Below the pieces are notes generated by a model that worked only from the letters and a program-made list of their open reading frames with translations, searched no databases and had not been told where the DNA came from. This document shows positions 62,901-64,000 of a stretch of 64,000 nucleotides of DNA, one piece after another. The DNA is from Liolophura sinensis (Eukaryota > Mollusca > Polyplacophora > Chitonida > Chitonidae). The stretch lies in the NCBI RefSeq assembly GCF_032854445.1, contig NC_088297.1, positions 6,775,740 to 6,839,739 on the forward strand, written 5' to 3'. The position numbers and the translations under genes are program-made. Position 1 is the stretch's first letter, and each line of letters starts with the position of its first letter.

Positions 62901-64000
62901 CGTCCCCGGATGATATGGTTGTAACACCCTTACCAGATGACCAGATGTCTTCCCAGGAGCTCCCAGTGCAAGGGCCTGTCCCCTCACACAGCTACACAAT
63001 ACCAGACGTGGCAAGCACGCCTCAGGCAGCAGAGGCGGCTGGCATCCCTGTTGTGTCTGAGAGCCTGGATCAACAAGACCCCATGTACGTCGCACAGGTT
63101 CAGAAACGCAGCCGCCAAAGCAGCGTTGCCAGCAACAGAAGCTCAGGTGAGTTCTCTGACCATGAGTCTCAGAAGATTCACCTGGATCACAAGAGTCGAG
63201 AGTCTGCAGTTCCTAAAGAAATGTCCCCACTGAGAGTGTTACAGTCGACTGATGAGAGACCAATTAGTTTACCTGTTGGTCAACAGCTTGGTGACATTAG
63301 CAAAGCCCCACTCATAATAACCGATGGCAGTGATAAAGGAGTGGTTCATACCACAAGCTTTGCCCAGATAAAAAAGCTGCATGATGTGGGTCAGTATGAC
63401 AATTCAGGCTTTGTGTTCATGCAGCATGGGCATGATTCAAATGGAAACAGTGGTAATAGAACGTCCCTCAAGGCTGCATTCCAGAGGAAGCAAGCAGAAG
63501 GAAACGCAGGTAAGCCTGAGAAGAAAACCAGCTTTGCGGCATTACCAAACCAGACGACCTGGCAGCAAAATGCACAGAGGATGCAGATGGCAGGGACGAG
63601 CTCCGAACAAGGCATTGAAAATGGGGAGTCTTCGCAACCGTCAGCCTCTGAACTGCAGCATGTGCGACGAAAACTTGAGGAGAAGCGTCGTATGATCGAG
63701 CGTGAAAAACACAGGATGGAGCTTCAGAAGAGTAAACAACGACAGCGGCTAGGGAAAGCAGCTTTTCTTCAGGTGTTGTCTAAGCGAGATGGCAAAGAGA
63801 ACTCCATCCAAGAACAACCAGAGGCTCACATGACCAGGTCAGCAGAAGGTCGTGTCTCGCCTATTCCCGGGGCTGTGGGGGCCATGTCCACATCCCAGCC
63901 CAACTATAGCGAAAACGTTAGCTGAGACAAACCTACCTAGTGCTGGATCAGGACGACCAGCTAGGACTTTCTCTAGAGAAGACATTCAGAACACCATAGA
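35854..64000 (+). CDS. CAMSAP: CAMSAP/Patronin-family microtubule minus-end-binding protein (12 exons, 3' end outside window)
   Basis: CAMSAP/Patronin proteins bind and stabilise free microtubule minus ends in the cytoplasm. Twelve exons can be joined by GT..AG introns with consistent phase: 35854-35940, 50954-51049, 51787-51892, 53348-53457, 54356-54441, 55359-55518, 56372-56513, 58164-58379, 60985-61141, 61488-61555, 61902-61989 and 62347 to about 63922, giving about 964 residues. Residues 30-215 match the conserved N-terminal region. Residues 216-330 form the CAMSAP-type CH domain (DGCSLA at 243-248, AELFYWFE at 318-325). Then come the conserved VTKRSFH (359-365), ARQVLLPKR and HSILAWQED motifs, a long Ser-rich linker, and a basic coiled coil with GKAAFLQVL (about 874-920). 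The start ATG has G at +4. The CKK domain, which does the minus-end binding, must lie downstream of the window. A possible one-base frame break near 63923 is listed as a finding. The family assignment is very secure; the paralogue is not resolved. Confidence 0.95.
36423..36690 (-). mobile_element. SINE-B, degenerate but with tRNA-like head
   Basis: Body GTCATATGACGACAAAGGAG and head end CTCTACTAACTGACCCATCG GGGCC are both present; an internal part is lost. It lies 480 bp into CAMSAP intron 1. Confidence 0.8.
38209..38445 (+). mobile_element. SINE-C, head truncated
   Basis: It starts at GTCGGGTCATACCAAAGACT and shares AAAATGGTACTTGTTGCTG, GTGTCAGTATAATATGACTG and TGCAGCACCTTGGCGAC with the 15.8-kb copy. 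Confidence 0.7.
39330..39705. repeat. Dispersed element E with its end expanded into a 58-bp tandem array (about 5 units)
   Basis: The first 100 bases match the copy at 12548-12665. From 39384 the GGTGGTGGCAGTGATGTAAA ... GCGACGCATGCGTTGTATAG portion is repeated about five times. It is CpG-richer than its surroundings. Confidence 0.8.
39920..40082 (+). mobile_element. SINE-A, 5'-truncated
   Basis: From CACTTCCTCTCC through GGGCTCTGCCCGG to the tail GGCGTAAAACACCCAATC. Confidence 0.85.
40570..40715. repeat. About 21-bp tandem repeat (7 units)
   Basis: Units of AAACACCAATCAAATGATA. The core AACACCAATCAAAT equals the 3' end of SINE-A, so the array may have grown from a SINE tail. Confidence 0.85.
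41810..42178. repeat. 32-bp minisatellite (about 11 units)
   Basis: Units of CAGTCAAACACTCAGTTTGA plus CATTCAGATGTG. Confidence 0.93.
42340..42438 (+). mobile_element. SINE-A 3' fragment, degenerate
   Basis: Recognisable from CATCATAATCCTGGCCACCG and TATTCTTGAGTAGAGCATAA. Confidence 0.65.
42483..42746 (-). mobile_element. SINE-A, near full length
   Basis: Complete from the (ATTT)n tail on plus to the head complement GCGCGCTAACCAACTGAGTC. Confidence 0.88.
43605..43870 (-). mobile_element. SINE-A, near full length
   Basis: Tail, GGCACAGCCCGGGGGAAACC body and head complement ACCAACTGAGCCATG are all present. Confidence 0.9.
44861..44886. repeat. Poly(G) tract
   Basis: A run of about 18 G flanked by GTGGGT and CGGGG. 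Confidence 0.9.
45000..45264 (+). mobile_element. SINE-A, full length, diverged
   Basis: Head GGCCTCCATGGCTGATGGGG, B box GTGAGTTCAAGTCC and the standard tail. A second partial head (TGTGTGGTCAAGGAGGTTAG) lies 110 bp upstream. Confidence 0.88.
45662..45876 (+). mobile_element. SINE-A, old degenerate copy
   Basis: Weak similarity over the full body (GGCTTCCTCTCTGG, GTCTGGCAGAAACCTGCA, ATTGCATAAAACATCA). Confidence 0.55.
46714..47095. repeat. About 24-27-bp minisatellite (GTCTACATGTGTGCACTACT type)
   Basis: About 15 units of variable length. Three overlapping plus-strand frames of up to 207 codons arise here; they are low-complexity and have no recognisable domain. Confidence 0.88.
48150..48470. 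repeat. About 43-bp minisatellite (7 units)
   Basis: Units of GTGTAGGCTGAAGTGATGTA and CATGTACACACGTGTTTTAC. Confidence 0.92.
48565..48915. repeat. 27-bp minisatellite (about 13 units)
   Basis: Units of GGACATGTACATATACACGT plus ATGTACT. It is rich in the self-complementary core ATGTACAT. Long frames on both strands reflect the 9-codon period. Confidence 0.92.
50165..50780. repeat. 37-bp minisatellite just upstream of CAMSAP exon 2 (about 16 units)
   Basis: Units of CTCAGTGAAAGTATCTGATG and TCAGAATCCCCACCCCT. They contain repeated C-rich, pyrimidine-like stretches and end about 170 bp before the exon 2 acceptor. Confidence 0.94.
50954..51049 (+). CDS. CAMSAP: CAMSAP exon 2
   Basis: There are 32 codons in phase 0 at both ends, between a TTGTTGCAG acceptor and a GTACAC donor. 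It encodes the conserved helix AKLRASLLWLLHKAYG followed by EIPRELQDLYYE, like the N-terminal block of other CAMSAPs. A 37-bp minisatellite ends about 170 bp upstream of the acceptor. Confidence 0.93.
51347..51521 (+). mobile_element. SINE-A, 5'-truncated, in CAMSAP intron 2
   Basis: From CTTCCCCTCCGGCC to GGCGTAAAACACCAATCAAA and (AAAT)n. Confidence 0.85.
51787..51892 (+). CDS. CAMSAP: CAMSAP exon 3
   Basis: The acceptor is GTTGTTACAG and the donor CAAG|GTGAGT, ending in phase 1. It encodes LVNLLVSSEVYC followed by SLFRDTAYQWQ. Using this donor joins it in frame to exon 4 (GHWSIIQVLSRKG), which matches the family. The last 40 bases are unit 1 of a 45-bp tandem array that runs on into the intron, so eight further donor-like sites follow. 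Confidence 0.92.
51853..52257 (+). repeat. 45-bp array of nine units spanning the CAMSAP exon 3 donor
   Basis: Nine exact-length 45-bp units. The first comprises the last 40 bases of exon 3 plus the start of the intron. Each unit carries an acceptor-like TCTCTTTTCAG or TCTGTTTAG stretch and a donor-like CAAG|GTGAGT. Donor-like sites recur every 45 bp from 51893. Unit 2 reads TAAG in place of CAAG, which is an in-frame stop if read through. Confidence 0.95.
52524..52640. repeat. About 19-bp tandem repeat (6 units) in CAMSAP intron 3
   Basis: Units of ACCTCCCCTGCTGTGTCCAA with a shorter variant (TGACCCAA). Confidence 0.88.
53348..53457 (+). CDS. CAMSAP: CAMSAP exon 4
   Basis: The exon enters in phase 1 after TTCCTTGCAG and leaves in phase 0 at GTTAGT. 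It encodes HWSIIQVLSRKGIYV and a more variable linker ending TAPFRL. The SRKGIYV segment is a clear family match. Confidence 0.93.
53991..54318 (+). mobile_element. Probable SINE family D in CAMSAP intron 4
   Basis: A tRNA-like start (GGTCTAGTGGTTAGAGGTGC, A-box-like) is followed by GTTGTGGGGTTTAAAAC. The body has GGCAAGTTCATCAGTAACTT and ends in AAATAAATAAATG. A weaker relative of the body is at 52975-53150. The family is not known to me. Confidence 0.45.
54356..54441 (+). CDS. CAMSAP: CAMSAP exon 5
   Basis: The acceptor is TATTCTTTCAG and the donor CAG|GTAGGG, ending in phase 2. It encodes NAHLALIDALMTAHSGE and a helix ending VVQAV. The AHLA-ID-LM pattern is characteristic of CAMSAPs. Confidence 0.93.
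54585..54768 (-). mobile_element. SINE-A, tRNA head missing, in CAMSAP intron 5
   Basis: (ATTT)n tail to GGAGAGGAAGCCAGCATGAG on plus; the head part is lost. Confidence 0.88.
55359..55518 (+). CDS. CAMSAP: CAMSAP exon 6
   Basis: The acceptor is TTTTTCTGTTGTAG; the exon enters in phase 2 and leaves in phase 0 at AAG|GTAGGG. It encodes LDDAVLFWVNKAC and a charged helix up to ETTQK, the stretch preceding the CH domain proper. Confidence 0.93.
55919..56163 (+). mobile_element. SINE-A, full length, in CAMSAP intron 6
   Basis: Head GGGGCCTCCGTGGCTCAGTT, intact tail and (AAAT)n. It is flanked by TTTAGTATGCATTC at both ends (55899-55917 and 56164-56178), which looks like its target-site duplication. 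Confidence 0.92.
56372..56513 (+). CDS. CAMSAP: CAMSAP exon 7 (start of CH domain)
   Basis: The acceptor is GTCTTGAACAG. The exon begins in phase 0 and ends in phase 1 at ATG|GTTTGT. It encodes the first half of the CAMSAP CH domain, including DISDGCSLAATISFYSP. Confidence 0.94.
56875..57817. repeat. 11-bp minisatellite in CAMSAP intron 7 (about 85 units)
   Basis: Units CAGCCCACATT and CAGTCTACAAT alternate. A block of about 187 bp from 56961 recurs near 57149, marking a higher-order duplication. A 333-codon open frame crosses it only because the 33-bp super-period lacks stops. It is not a gene. Confidence 0.95.
58164..58379 (+). CDS. CAMSAP: CAMSAP exon 8 (end of CH domain)
   Basis: The acceptor is TTCCTTTCCCAG; the exon is in phase 1 at both ends with donor CAGG|GTATGT. 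It encodes DICLKRNLGIADSLFNL and the closing helix AELFYWFEIEK of the CH domain. Just downstream, the intron is filled by a 40-bp minisatellite of about 45 units. Confidence 0.94.
58440..60262. repeat. 40-bp minisatellite in CAMSAP intron 8 (about 45 units)
   Basis: Units of TGATTACCCAGGTAACAGCA and AGTAGTTGCCCAGGTATTGG, very homogeneous. The variant CACGTAGTTGCCCAGGCATT occurs at 59128 and exactly 400 bp later at 59528, so ten-unit blocks have been duplicated. Each unit has two CAG|GTA sequences resembling donors. Confidence 0.96.
60263..60984. other. CAMSAP intron 8, unique part
   Basis: AT-rich, with no repeat or exon recognised before the exon 9 acceptor. Confidence 0.5.
60985..61141 (+). 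CDS. CAMSAP: CAMSAP exon 9
   Basis: The acceptor is CTACTTCCCCAG, entering in phase 1; it leaves in phase 2 at AAC|GTACGT. It encodes a Ser/Thr/Pro-rich stretch carrying the family motif ISEVTKRSFH just after the CH domain. It has no long open frame of its own and was found from phase and family motif. Confidence 0.88.
61488..61555 (+). CDS. CAMSAP: CAMSAP exon 10
   Basis: This is a 68-nt exon between a GTTGTAG acceptor and CAAG|GTAAGC donor, entering in phase 2 and leaving in phase 1. It encodes LPARQVLLPKRVNQED, the conserved ARQ-LL-KR element of CAMSAP linkers. Confidence 0.88.
61902..61989 (+). CDS. CAMSAP: CAMSAP exon 11
   Basis: This is an 88-nt exon between TGTGTTGGCAG and AAAG|GTCTGG, entering in phase 1 and leaving in phase 2. 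It encodes AAHHSILAWQEDAPPVPQE; the HSILAWQED motif is a CAMSAP hallmark. The donor GTCTGG is weaker than the others. Confidence 0.85.
62347..63922 (+). CDS. CAMSAP: CAMSAP exon 12 (large linker and coiled-coil exon)
   Basis: The acceptor is TGATTGTTTTGCAG, entering in phase 2. The exon stays open for 525 codons until a TGA at 63923-63925. It encodes a disordered Ser/Gln-rich linker, then a coiled coil starting ELQHVRRKLEEKRRMIE and the conserved QRLGKAAFLQVL. No good 5' splice site is seen at its end. The sequence after the TGA stays open in the +1 frame to the window end (ETNLPSAG then RTFSREDIQNTI) and looks coding, so the true exon probably runs on. Confidence 0.85.

Overview
This is a eukaryotic, metazoan window. 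It has split genes with GT..AG introns, several tRNA-derived SINE families, and very many minisatellites. The SINE tails and gene content suggest a lophotrochozoan, most likely a mollusc. That placement is an inference from general familiarity with such repeats, not a database match. Three protein-coding genes can be supported. Everything else is intergenic or intronic sequence dominated by repeats.

Layout. 1-11155: a 41-bp AT-rich satellite in two blocks (about 2.5 kb and 5.3 kb), each inside the same left and right unique flanks, so the whole locus was duplicated. 11156-14910: repeat-derived spacer, one SINE and a long (TA)n tract. 14977-22015, minus strand: a small type I membrane protein gene. 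Its single six-cysteine ectodomain module has BCMA/TACI-type spacing (TNF-receptor superfamily), followed by one transmembrane helix. Exons 1 and 2 are clear, a 44-nt exon 3 fits in phase, and the last exon is uncertain. 22171-31373: two elements with long inverted terminal arms, plus 51-, 58-, 22- and 21-bp tandem arrays and SINEs. 33587-35532, minus strand: an intronless CRTAC1-like gene (VCBS/FG-GAP repeats plus ASPIC/UnbV domain, secreted). 35854 to the window end, plus strand: a CAMSAP/Patronin-family microtubule minus-end-binding protein. Twelve exons can be placed with consistent phases. The C-terminal CKK domain lies beyond the window.

The CRTAC1-like and CAMSAP genes are head to head, with 321 bp between the longest CRTAC1 reading frame and the CAMSAP start codon, so they may share a bidirectional promoter. 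Intron 1 of CAMSAP is 15 kb and full of SINEs and minisatellites. Several arrays lie close to splice sites. The most striking is a nine-unit, 45-bp array that begins inside CAMSAP exon 3 and carries a copy of its 5' splice site in every unit.

No prokaryotic, viral, CRISPR, rRNA or bona fide tRNA features were seen. Exon boundaries were derived by eye from splice consensus and reading-frame continuity, not from transcript data.
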